Shown piece by piece: positions 16,932 to 25,420 of a stretch of 64,000 nt of DNA. This stretch comes from Ignavibacteriota bacterium. GTDB taxonomy: Bacteria; Bacteroidota; Ignavibacteria; UBA10030. The translations under genes were made by a program, and so were the position numbers. The stretch spans positions 1 through 64,000 of the forward strand of contig JAKEEG010000075.1 in assembly GCA_022616555.1 (NCBI GenBank), read 5' to 3'. The notes beneath the pieces are model-generated. The model had not been told where the DNA came from. It did no database searches and was given only the letters and a program-made list of their open reading frames with translations. The number at the start of each line of letters is the position of its first letter. The stretch's first letter is position 1.

Positions 16932-19847
16932 TTAGTTAGAACCGTCCGTTCGCACGATTGCCTCGCCGTACTCCGCATCCTTTTGAATGCTGTAGAACTC
17001 CGGACTAAGAATTTCCCACATCATAAATTCATTAGCAACCGCCTCTTTCAAGGATCTGTACGCTTGCGCTTTGCCTTGCTCACCCTGGATGGCGTATACT
17101 TGTGCTCTCCGGTAGAGAAGTGAAGCGTCCGACGAGCCAATACGTTGAATCGCAGATTCGATTCCGCGCTGAGCTTCGTCAAGACGCCCGCGAAAGGCTT
17201 TCGAGAGAGCGAGAAACCCTTGGGCTGTTGCGTCGCCGGGGTTTGTTGCGACAGCCCTATCAGCGAGAGAAACTGCGAGGTCTAAGAATGGCCTGGCGCT
17301 ATCGAGCTTGGCGTTCTGCATATATGCGCGGCCGAGCCAATAATTTGTCTTGTAGTCTTGCGGGCTGCCCGCGTGCAAACTTTTGACGTACTCGATCTGC
17401 TCTGATTCCTTAAACGAATTTTTCCACGCATTCAGCCTGTACCGAAGGGTGATGAGTGTCCCGTTCGCCCCGGCAGCAATGCCATCGTTATAGTATTGAA
17501 GCGCCTGTTCATATTCTTTACGGAAATGTGCCACAATACCTGCGGTGATGTGCGATTCATAGTTTCTTGGGTCCAGCTTCAATGCTTGTTCGGCGTGGAC
17601 TTTTGCTTCATCGTAGTTGCCGTACGGTATCTCGATGAGAGCGAGCTCCCTGTAGCTTGCCGCACACTGTGGTTGTAACACGAGGCTTCGGTCGATCGCT
17701 TGCCGGGCTTCGCCGAACTGCTGCCGGTAGCGGTAGATCATTCCTGCAGTCAAAGATGCCAACGCGTTGTTTCCCGTGTTACCCGCCGATTGGAGGTCGC
17801 CTGAAGCGGCGTTGAGCAGGGTGGGGTTTGTTTCACCGCCGAGCTTATAAGCTTCGACGTACGCGAGCGCGCGGACAGCACGCGCTTCTGAAAATGATCC
17901 GTCAAGTCGAATTGCCGCTGTCAGCGTATCGATTGCAAGCCCAAGAGCAGTGCGTTGATTGACAAGCGAGAGTCCGACAAGATAATTTTCGTACGCCTGT
18001 GCGTTGCGGGTCGGAGCGTCAAGGTCGGCGACATCGGAATTCACCCCAAGCCTATCCAGCACGGTGTTCACTACCGTCGTCCGGATTTCCGGGATTCTCA
18101 ACAGATTGTCCGCGGGCAGCCGCTCTTCCCAAATCGTTTTTTGCTCGGTGTCGAATAACTCCACCTGCACTGAGACATCTCCGCTATCGGGCCGCACGTC
18201 GACCAGCACTAACTGCCGGACGCCCAAGTCTGTGAGCAGCTCCTCCTTCGTTTTACCGCTTCGCCTGCTTGCGAGCGCCGAAAAAGCCGATGCCGTCGTA
18301 ACATGTTCCTGCCGGGCGAAATCGTCTGTCAGCATAATGGCCATAGCCCTGCTGACATGGTGGCCGACGCTATTCGCGGGCGCGCCCCCGGTGATGACAA
18401 CTGCAACAGTGGCGGTATTCGGGAAGAGAGTTTCTTTAATGAACACCCCGATGAAATACAATGCCGCAATCCCCGCCAGAGCACCAACGACCTGCAGTGC
18501 TAGCTTGGTGTTAAATTTCGATTTTTTCTGTTGCACTTCAACTTTAGGCTCAAATGTTTTCGCCTGCTCGGCGCGGCGTTCAAGCGTTGCTTGGAGAATG
18601 CGCTCCGCTTCCTCGGCAGCCGCACGCTCGCGCTCCTCTTTTTCTTTCTTCTGCTGTTGAATGCGTTGGCGGAGCTGCTTGGCCTCGCCATTGTCCGCAT
18701 CGACCGTGAGCATTTCCTTTGCAGCCTCGAGGGCTTCGTCGAATTTTTCTTCTCCAAGCAGCGTCGTGGCTTGCTTTCGCAGGCTGTCCAACTTTTCTGT
18801 CTTTTCCTGCATTGCGCGGCGGTCGGATTCGATTTTTCGCCTGCGCTCTTCGGCAAGCTTGAACCGCTCCTCTTCAATCTGCGCCATAATCATCTGCGCG
18901 CCGTAGTGCATCGGCACAAGACGGTAGATTTCCTGGATCGCCTTCTCAGCGTCTTCGAGCTGGCCCTTGTGGAAGGCTTCCTCAGCCTTTTTGTAGAGCG
19001 ATTGAATCGTCTTCTGCTTTTCTTCTTCGCCCTTATCGACAGTGGCGCCGGGTTCGGCTGCTTCGCCACCGCCGGTCAGCTTTTCGATTTCCGCAAGCTC
19101 TGCTTCCGCTTCGTCTAACTTGCCCTTCTGGAAAAAGATCTCGGCCTTCTTATAGTGCATCTTAATCTTTTCGCTGTTCTGCTCCTGTAGTTTTTGTCGC
19201 CGCGCTTCAACAGACTTGGCTTCCTTCGCTTCGCGCTCGGCGGTTTTTTCAGCTGCCTTACGCGTCGGCGCTTGCTTTGCTGTTTTCGAGGGAGCAGAAA
19301 GCTCGGGGATGTCGTCCATCAAAATTTCGTACACCTCAACCGGGTCATCGATGTTTTTGAACTTCATCGGACCGATGGAGAAGACGTTCAGCTGCGACAT
19401 CTTCTTCTTCACCTGGCTGTAGATATCCTGCGTAATACAGATGCGGTTCGGCTCGGTGATGGCTTCGACGCGGGAGGCGATGTTCACACCATCGCCGTAC
19501 ATGTCGTTGCCGACGTCGATGACGTCACCCAGGTGCAATCCCATGCGGACTTCAATCTTATTGAAGTCGGTTTTTCCCTGGTTGAATTCCCAGAAGCGCC
19601 GTTGAAGCTCCATCGCGCATGTTACGGCGTTCACCGCGCTGGTGAAGTCCACCATAAACGAATCGCCGATCGATTTAATCACCTTCCCGCCGTACTGGAC
19701 GATGGATTCCGTCATCATCGAGTCGTGCGTTTTGAGGATCTGCATCGCGGCGATTTCATCCGTTGCCATTTTCCACGAGAACGCCTTAATGTCCGTGAAC
19801 ATAATGGCGGCGAGTTTGCGCGTGCTGGTATCTTGGGATGAGGTCAT
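16932..19847 (-). CDS. Class III adenylate/guanylate cyclase domain + Lys/Glu-rich coiled coil + TM + TPR protein
   Basis: 'RKLAAIMFTDIKAFSWKMATDE...GDSFMVDFTSA...MGLHLGDVIDVGNDMYGDGVNIASRVEAI' then TPR repeats. Confidence 0.9.
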   Translation of the reverse strand: MTSSQDTSTRKLAAIMFTDIKAFSWKMATDEIAAMQILKTHDSMMTESIVQYGGKVIKSIGDSFMVDFTSAVNAVTCAMELQRRFWEFNQGKTDFNKIEVRMGLHLGDVIDVGNDMYGDGVNIASRVEAITEPNRICITQDIYSQVKKKMSQLNVFSIGPMKFKNIDDPVEVYEILMDDIPELSAPSKTAKQAPTRKAAEKTAEREAKEAKSVEARRQKLQEQNSEKIKMHYKKAEIFFQKGKLDEAEAELAEIEKLTGGGEAAEPGATVDKGEEEKQKTIQSLYKKAEEAFHKGQLEDAEKAIQEIYRLVPMHYGAQMIMAQIEEERFKLAEERRRKIESDRRAMQEKTEKLDSLRKQATTLLGEEKFDEALEAAKEMLTVDADNGEAKQLRQRIQQQKKEKEERERAAAEEAERILQATLERRAEQAKTFEPKVEVQQKKSKFNTKLALQVVGALAGIAALYFIGVFIKETLFPNTATVAVVITGGAPANSVGHHVSRAMAIMLTDDFARQEHVTTASAFSALASRRSGKTKEELLTDLGVRQLVLVDVRPDSGDVSVQVELFDTEQKTIWEERLPADNLLRIPEIRTTVVNTVLDRLGVNSDVADLDAPTRNAQAYENYLVGLSLVNQRTALGLAIDTLTAAIRLDGSFSEARAVRALAYVEAYKLGGETNPTLLNAASGDLQSAGNTGNNALASLTAGMIYRYRQQFGEARQAIDRSLVLQPQCAASYRELALIEIPYGNYDEAKVHAEQALKLDPRNYESHITAGIVAHFRKEYEQALQYYNDGIAAGANGTLITLRYRLNAWKNSFKESEQIEYVKSLHAGSPQDYKTNYWLGRAYMQNAKLDSARPFLDLAVSLADRAVATNPGDATAQGFLALSKAFRGRLDEAQRGIESAIQRIGSSDASLLYRRAQVYAIQGEQGKAQAYRSLKEAVANEFMMWEILSPEFYSIQKDAEYGEAIVRTDGSN

Positions 19848-20072
19848 GTACCGGTGCTATTGCGTGCGATTGTGTACTGTTGAATACCTCTACGTGAACA
19901 AAGCGGGCTCTATATTATGAAAATTAGTGATGCACACACAGCCAGCCTACGAAAGATATTCAGGCATTTGAAGATAATCAACATGAATATTAAGCGCCTG
20001 CGTTCCAGGAAGTATGAATTTTCCTGCGAAATTCGCCCGGCTACGTAGGTCGGGTAGGGGAGGGATGATTTC

Positions 20073-22205
20073 TTATGTCTGAAACGCGTAATATTTGAAC
20101 GCGTATTCCGCCACCATTCTATCGGTATTGTACACGGGAATCAACGTTTTCATCATTTTTCTGATACGGGCGATCCACTTCCGCGGAATGCCGTGCTCGT
20201 CGCGGTCGTAGTACTCTGGAATGATGCTCTCAGTCAGGGTTTGGTACAGGTAGCCGAAGTCGCGTTCGTCCTGCTCCTCGAGCGAGCCTTCCGCATAGTC
20301 CGCGCCGATTGCCCAGCCGTTCTCGCCATCGTAACCTTCGCACCACCAGCCGTCCAGTATGCTGAAGTTCAGCCCGCCGTGGATGCAGCCTTTCATACCG
20401 CTCGTGCCGCTCGCTTCGAGCGGACGTCGCGGGTTGTTCAACCACACGTCCGCGCCCGCCACCATGTGCCGCGCAACGTTGATGTCGTAATTTTCAATAA
20501 AGACAACCTTGCCGTACAATTGCGGGTTGCGCGAAAATTCCACCACCTGCTGAATAAATTTCTTGCCCTCGTTATCGCGGGGATGTGCCTTGCCGGCATA
20601 GATGAGTTGTACGGGCCGTTGCGGGTTGTTGAACAACGGAATCATTTTTTCCAGGTGTTTGAAAAACAACGGTGCTCGTTTGTATGTTGCAAAGCGTCGC
20701 GCGAAACAAACCGTCAATATATCCGGCGAAAGCAGCCTCTCGATGCCCGACGGGCCATCGCCGCCCCCGCGGTAGTGCAGCTCCCACTGCCGTTTCCGCA
20801 CGAACTCCACCAGCTCGCGGCGGAGCGTGGTTCGCAGCGCCCACAGCTCTTCGTCGCTGGCAAGGCCGTCCTCGTCGATCTTCGCCCAGAATTTTGGATT
20901 GACGAGCTTATCCGTCCAGTCCAACCCGAGGCGCTTGTTCCAAAAGTCGTGTGCCCTGATGGTCGCCCAGCTTGGCGTGTGAACACCGTTGGTGATGTAG
21001 CCGATGGGGACTTCGTTCAGGTCGTCCGTATGGTAGAGCTGCTTCCACATTTCGCGGCTCACTCGCCCGTGCAGTTCGCTTACGCCGTTTGCTGCGCGGG
21101 ACATCTTCAGTGCAAGCACCGTCATGGTAAACTGTTCGTCGTTATTTTTCGGGTCCACCCGTCCGTACGACATCAAGTGGCCGTGCTCTAACCCTGTGGA
21201 GCTCCAAAATTTTCCGAGCGAGTGTTGCATCAGGTCATTGCTGAAACGGTCATGTCCGGCCGGTACCGGTGTATGAGTGGTGAACAAACATTTTCCCCGG
21301 ACCGCCTTCTCCGCAGCTTCGAGTGTTTTTCCGGCTTTCAGCTCTTCGCGCAGCAATTCGAGAACCAGAAACGCCGAGTGTCCCTCGTTCATGTGGTACA
21401 CCGACGGCTCGATGCCGAGGGAACGCAGGAGCCTCACGCCCCCAATGCCCAGCATGATTTCCTGCCCGATGCGCGTGTCGATATCGCCGCCGTACACATG
21501 CGACGTCAAACCTTGATAGTGCTGGTCGTTCTCCGGTAAATTCGTGTCCAGCAAGTACAGCGGCGCGCGCCCCACTTGTATTTTCCATGTCTGAAAATAC
21601 ACCACGCTGTGCCCGATCTCCACGGAGTTCAACAGCCTGCCGCCTTCCGGGCGCTCGACGAGTTCCACCGGCAAGTTTTCCGGGTCATTCATCGGGTAAA
21701 GCTCCTGCTGCCAGCCGTCCGGACCGATGCGCTGTTGGAAATAGCCGTGCCGGTAGAACAAGCCAACGCCGATGAAGGGAAGTCCCAAGTCGCTTGCGGA
21801 CTTAATATGGTCGCCGGACAGGATGCCCAACCCGCCTGAGTAGATTGGGATTGACTCATGCATGCCGTATTCCGCGCTGAAGTACGCCACGGGCTGTTTG
21901 AAGTCGGGCAGAAGCTCAACCGACCAGGTTTTCTTTTCGTCCATGTAAGCGTGGAATTCTGCAATCACGTGCCGGACTATACGGGCGAAGTCCGGCTCTA
22001 GCAGCCGTGCGCTCAGCTCTTTTTGGGAGATTTCGCGGAAGACCGCGACTGCGTTGTGGTTGGAACGCTCCCAGACGAGGGGAGAAAGTTCTTTGAAGAT
22101 AGTTTGCGCGTCCGGATTCCACACCCACCAGAGATTTCGGGAAAGCTGGCGCAGCTGGACGGCGAGCACTTCAGCGGAGGGGGTTGCCTCTCGTTTATGA
22201 TTCAT
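20073..22205 (-). CDS. glgP: Alpha-glucan (glycogen/starch) phosphorylase family
   Basis: 'PVAYFSAEYGMHESIPIYSGGLGILSGDHIKSASDLGLPFIGVGLFYRHGYFQQ', 'EASGTSGMKGCIHGGLNFSILDGWW'. Confidence 0.93.
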   Translation of the reverse strand: MNHKREATPSAEVLAVQLRQLSRNLWWVWNPDAQTIFKELSPLVWERSNHNAVAVFREISQKELSARLLEPDFARIVRHVIAEFHAYMDEKKTWSVELLPDFKQPVAYFSAEYGMHESIPIYSGGLGILSGDHIKSASDLGLPFIGVGLFYRHGYFQQRIGPDGWQQELYPMNDPENLPVELVERPEGGRLLNSVEIGHSVVYFQTWKIQVGRAPLYLLDTNLPENDQHYQGLTSHVYGGDIDTRIGQEIMLGIGGVRLLRSLGIEPSVYHMNEGHSAFLVLELLREELKAGKTLEAAEKAVRGKCLFTTHTPVPAGHDRFSNDLMQHSLGKFWSSTGLEHGHLMSYGRVDPKNNDEQFTMTVLALKMSRAANGVSELHGRVSREMWKQLYHTDDLNEVPIGYITNGVHTPSWATIRAHDFWNKRLGLDWTDKLVNPKFWAKIDEDGLASDEELWALRTTLRRELVEFVRKRQWELHYRGGGDGPSGIERLLSPDILTVCFARRFATYKRAPLFFKHLEKMIPLFNNPQRPVQLIYAGKAHPRDNEGKKFIQQVVEFSRNPQLYGKVVFIENYDINVARHMVAGADVWLNNPRRPLEASGTSGMKGCIHGGLNFSILDGWWCEGYDGENGWAIGADYAEGSLEEQDERDFGYLYQTLTESIIPEYYDRDEHGIPRKWIARIRKMMKTLIPVYNTDRMVAEYAFKYYAFQT

Positions 22206-22307
22206 TCAAACAATATCGTAGTGAGGAAAAAAATGCGCTTCTAAAGTGCAAAAAAAGTAGGACAAATGCCAGAAGGGAAAATTATGGATGGAATAAACAA
22301 AAAACTG

Positions 22308-22859
22308 CTAACAACAGGCAGATTTGGCTTCGACTTCAATGAGGTTGCCGTATGTATCAGCTTCTATGCGACAACATTCGTCGAGGAGTTGAACGAGTAG
22401 TGCGCGGGCACGTTGCACACGCGATTTTGCGCCGGTGTACGAAATCCCGATTTTCTGTGCGTATTCCTTTTGTGAGAGATCGCCGAGTTCAGTGTGCAAC
22501 AACGCCTCCCGGTACAGTTCCGGGAGTCGGTCAATCATCGGTTTAACACACTCGGCTATCTCTCGATTGTAATTGTCCTCCGCTTTTTCATCGGGAAGTT
22601 CGGGCAGAATGTCTGGCAGTACTGTGGAATTCTTACGCGACCGGAAATAGTCCAGCATACTGTTGCGGGTGATTTGATACACCCATCCGGCAAGGCGGTC
22701 GCTCTCGCGCAGCGTATGAGCTTTGAGATGGATTTTGAGAAAGACATCTTGCAAGATGTCTTTGCTCATGTCCTCGTCCTTCACGCGCCTGCGGATGAAC
22801 GAGTGGAGGTCCTGGTGAAATGTTTCCCAAATCTGTTCTGTTGCGAGTATCTCTGCCAT
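22308..22859 (-). CDS. sigZ: RNA polymerase sigma factor SigZ-like (ECF group)
   Basis: Regions 2 and 4: 'ILQDVFLKIHLKAHTLRESDRLAGWVYQITRNSMLDYFR', 'LSQKEYAQKIGISYTGAKSRVQRARALL'; tail 'DECCRIEADTYGNLIEVEAKSACC'. Confidence 0.8.
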   Translation of the reverse strand: MAEILATEQIWETFHQDLHSFIRRRVKDEDMSKDILQDVFLKIHLKAHTLRESDRLAGWVYQITRNSMLDYFRSRKNSTVLPDILPELPDEKAEDNYNREIAECVKPMIDRLPELYREALLHTELGDLSQKEYAQKIGISYTGAKSRVQRARALLVQLLDECCRIEADTYGNLIEVEAKSACC

Positions 22860-23017
22860 AGCGTATGGAAATAATAATCGTTGTGGCAGTGTAACACGGA
22901 TTAACTTAGAAAGAGTTCCCATAGCCCCACGAGAGGGAGGCGGGTCAACATCGCCTCCGTCCGGGATAAGGTTACGTGCAAGCAATAACCGTATACGGTG
23001 CACATGACGGTCGGTTG

Positions 23018-23095
23018 CTAGCAACAACCACAATCGGTATCGCCGCAACTGTACGAATCGCCGCCGCAGCATCCATCGTTATTGAGGATGTCCAT
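23018..23095 (-). CDS. 25-aa cysteine-rich peptide MDILNNDGCCGGDSYSCGDTDCGCC
   Basis: ATG at 23095 preceded by AAAGGAGGG-TAATACC (strong SD, 7-nt spacing); stop TAG at 23018; six Cys in 25 residues. Confidence 0.65.
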   Translation of the reverse strand: MDILNNDGCCGGDSYSCGDTDCGCC

Positions 23096-23225
23096 GGTAT
23101 TACCCTCCTTTCCACTCATACTGACGGCGAGACGCTCAAAAAGACGTAGTGAAAAATCCTTATGAAGAGAGCCAAAACCTTGCGTCTTTTTTCGAGGCTT
23201 TACGTCACAGGAATTGGACGCATCA

Positions 23226-24209
23226 TCACCACAACTCATGCACGTGCGGGCGTGCGAAGCTATCGTATACCTCTTTAAGTTTTTTCATCGTTTCACCATC
23301 CAGCGGCGGGAGGGATCCGGCTTTAATATTCTCTTCCGCCTGGTTGGGACGCTTTGCGCCGGGGATTGCGCATGTGACTTCCTGGAACATCAATATCCAC
23401 CGCAACGCCAACTGTGCCATCGTCCAGCCTTTTGGAACGAGTGGGCGGATTGCTTCCACGGCTTCCAGGCTTACGTTGTAGTCCAAGCCGGAGAACGTCT
23501 CGCCCTTGTCGAACTCCTCTCCGTTCCGGTTAAACGCCCTGTGGTCGTCTTTGTGGAATGTGCTCGTGCGCGTGAATTTTCCGCTCAGCATGCCGGATGA
23601 CAGTGGCAGACGAGCAAGGATTCCCACCTTGCGGCGTTTGGCTTCCGCGAAAAACCGCTCTGCGGGTTTTTGCCGGAAGATGTTAAAAATAATCTGTACG
23701 CTTTGGACGTTGGGATACTCGATAGCTTTCAGCGCCTCATTGATTTTCTCCACGCTCACGCCGTAATATTGCAGTTTTCCATCCCGCACAAGGTCGTCCA
23801 ACAGGCCGAACACCTCCGGCCTCGAATACACTTCTGTCGGGGGACAGTGGAGTTGCAGGAGGTCGATGGCTTCGGTATTGAGGTTCTTAAGGCTCTGCTC
23901 GACAAACGCTGTGAGGTTCTTTTTGTTGTATCCCGCCGCCGTGTGCGGATTCAGCCGCCTGCCGGCTTTTGTGGCGATGTAAAACGGCTCGCTTCGCTCT
24001 TTTCTAAGTTTTGCTAAGAGCTGCTCGCTATGCCCGTCGCCGTATACATCGGCAGTATCGAAGAAATTCACGCCTAAGTCCAATGCCCTGTGCAGCGCGG
24101 CGAGGGAGTCGGAGTCGTTAACGGGACCCCACGTACTGCCAATCGCCCACGCTCCAAAGCTGATGGCGGAGACGTTCCAGTTTGTGCGGCCTAAGTGGTT
24201 GAAGTGCAT
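23226..24209 (-). CDS. Aldo/keto reductase
   Basis: 'LGVNFFDTADVYGDGHSEQLLAK', 'IDLLQLHCPP', 'LRWILMFQEVTCAIPGAKRPNQAEEN'. Confidence 0.93.
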   Translation of the reverse strand: MHFNHLGRTNWNVSAISFGAWAIGSTWGPVNDSDSLAALHRALDLGVNFFDTADVYGDGHSEQLLAKLRKERSEPFYIATKAGRRLNPHTAAGYNKKNLTAFVEQSLKNLNTEAIDLLQLHCPPTEVYSRPEVFGLLDDLVRDGKLQYYGVSVEKINEALKAIEYPNVQSVQIIFNIFRQKPAERFFAEAKRRKVGILARLPLSSGMLSGKFTRTSTFHKDDHRAFNRNGEEFDKGETFSGLDYNVSLEAVEAIRPLVPKGWTMAQLALRWILMFQEVTCAIPGAKRPNQAEENIKAGSLPPLDGETMKKLKEVYDSFARPHVHELW

Positions 24210-24222
24210 TTGGGGAGTGATA

Positions 24223-24606
24223 TTATTTCATGGCTAAGAATCTGATCAACGATGAACCAAAGGCAAAGATTGCTCCTCCCCAGAATGTTGCGATGGTGGA
24301 GGTTTGTTTTCCTCGTTCTTTTTTCCATTCACCAACATAATGCATGACCAATCCAGCTAACACCGGCACAGCGACAAGACTTACGCCAGGAAGAATCGGT
24401 TCTTTCACAATTCTGTGTGGGTAGATCAACAAACCCAGATACCCAAAGAATGCCCCAAGAAACAAGCACCCGATTAATGCGACGATTCTGTTTGTTTCGC
24501 GTTGGGGCTTGAAAGAGCTGGCACCTAATTCCGCAAGGAGCTCTCCGATGAGCATCTGAAATAACTCACCGAGTAAACCTAACAAAATTTCAACAATGAT
24601 TTCCAA
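24223..24606 (-). CDS. Hypothetical small membrane protein
   Basis: 127-aa ORF with at least three hydrophobic segments, same orientation as neighbours. Confidence 0.55.
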   Translation of the reverse strand: MEIIVEILLGLLGELFQMLIGELLAELGASSFKPQRETNRIVALIGCLFLGAFFGYLGLLIYPHRIVKEPILPGVSLVAVPVLAGLVMHYVGEWKKERGKQTSTIATFWGGAIFAFGSSLIRFLAMK

Positions 24607-24685
24607 GGTTCGAAAGTGATATGTTAGGGAAGGATTGCCCTAAACCTACAAAATCCTTTCTGCTTAAGCAATAAGCCGAGTAAAA

Positions 24686-24746
24686 CGTCATGCTGAACTC
24701 GTTTCAGCATCTAAAAGATAGACCCCGAGACAAGTTCGGGGTGACG
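24686..24746. repeat. Dispersed repeat 'CGTCATGCTGAACTCGTTTCAGCATCT...CCCCGAGACAAGTTCGGGGTGACG'
   Basis: Nested inverted repeats (ATGCTGAA/TTCAGCAT; CCCCGA/TCGGGG; CGTCA/TGACG). Confidence 0.7.
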
Positions 24747-24796
24747 GCATATGAGAGGGCACACCCCTGCCTTAACGGGCGCGAACGGCCGGCCAA

Positions 24797-24816
24797 GGGC
24801 ACGACATGTCGTGCCC
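24797..24816. repeat. 20-bp perfect palindrome GGGCACGACATGTCGTGCCC
   Basis: Direct reading. Confidence 0.8.
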
Positions 24817-24932
24817 CTACGATAACCTTTTTTGGGATTCACAGGGAGAAGCAGTCTTTTGACTGGAAGCTTATCGGGTCGGTATGTTTTTTGTCTTACT
24901 ACTTAGTGCTTATTTGCTCTCTACTTTCTACA

Positions 24933-25118
24933 TCCTAACAGAAAGGCGCCGCACCGCGGCGAGAGAGGAGTTGACGACAAATAGATTCACACGGCACGCC
25001 CCGGTCGGGAACAAGCCCGCGGAGCCGACTCAGAGAGTCCAGAGCCCGTGATCCGCTTATGGCGGATTACGTGTCGTAGGCCCTTACAGAGGACTCTGAG
25101 AGGGACGCCTTGTTAGGA
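24933..25118. ncRNA. Candidate structured non-coding RNA (closing stem plus several internal hairpins)
   Basis: Closing stem TCCTAAC/GTTAGGA + AAGGCG/CGCCTT; internal CGCCGC-ACC-GCGGCG; GTCGG...CCGAC enclosing GGG-AACAAG-CCC; AGAGTCC/GGACTCT; CGTGATCCGC-TTATG-GCGGATTACG. TATAAT on the minus strand at 25123-25118. Confidence 0.5.
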
Positions 25119-25135
25119 TTATACGCTGATGATGT

Positions 25136-25206
25136 GCTGTTCTCTAGATGCTCCGGGTTCTGGCCTGCAGACCGTCGTCCGGAGGTTAACGCTCGTTTAG
25201 AACAAC
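25136..25206. other. Second structured intergenic element next to the candidate ncRNA
   Basis: TGTTCT...AGAACA outer arms, CTCCGG...CCGGAG inner arms. Confidence 0.4.
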
Positions 25207-25420
25207 AACGATATTGAATTATTATTGATATATAATGTAATGTAGCAATATGAAAAAGTCAAGAGAAAAAATTACAAATAATGTAAAATCGTATAATGCG
25301 TTGGAATGTAAAGAGTTGTGTGATATGGGATATGCGATGTGGGAGTGGAGAACCGCCCTCCACTTAGTCCCCTCCCGTTGGCAAAGCCATCCCTTCGGGA
25401 AAAGGGATGGGAGATTGCCT

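Noticed and set aside
18531-19118. 195-aa plus-strand ORF (and other long antisense ORFs, e.g. 30695-31525, 20193-21191, 26213-27073, 53398-54168)
   Set aside because: They lie opposite well-supported genes with biased codon usage; no recognisable domains in translation.
23018-23239. 73-aa ORF MSCGDDASNSC... as the full cysteine-rich protein
   Set aside because: Its start lies inside the 3' end of the aldo/keto reductase gene; the internal ATG at 23095 has a much better SD, so the 25-aa version is preferred.
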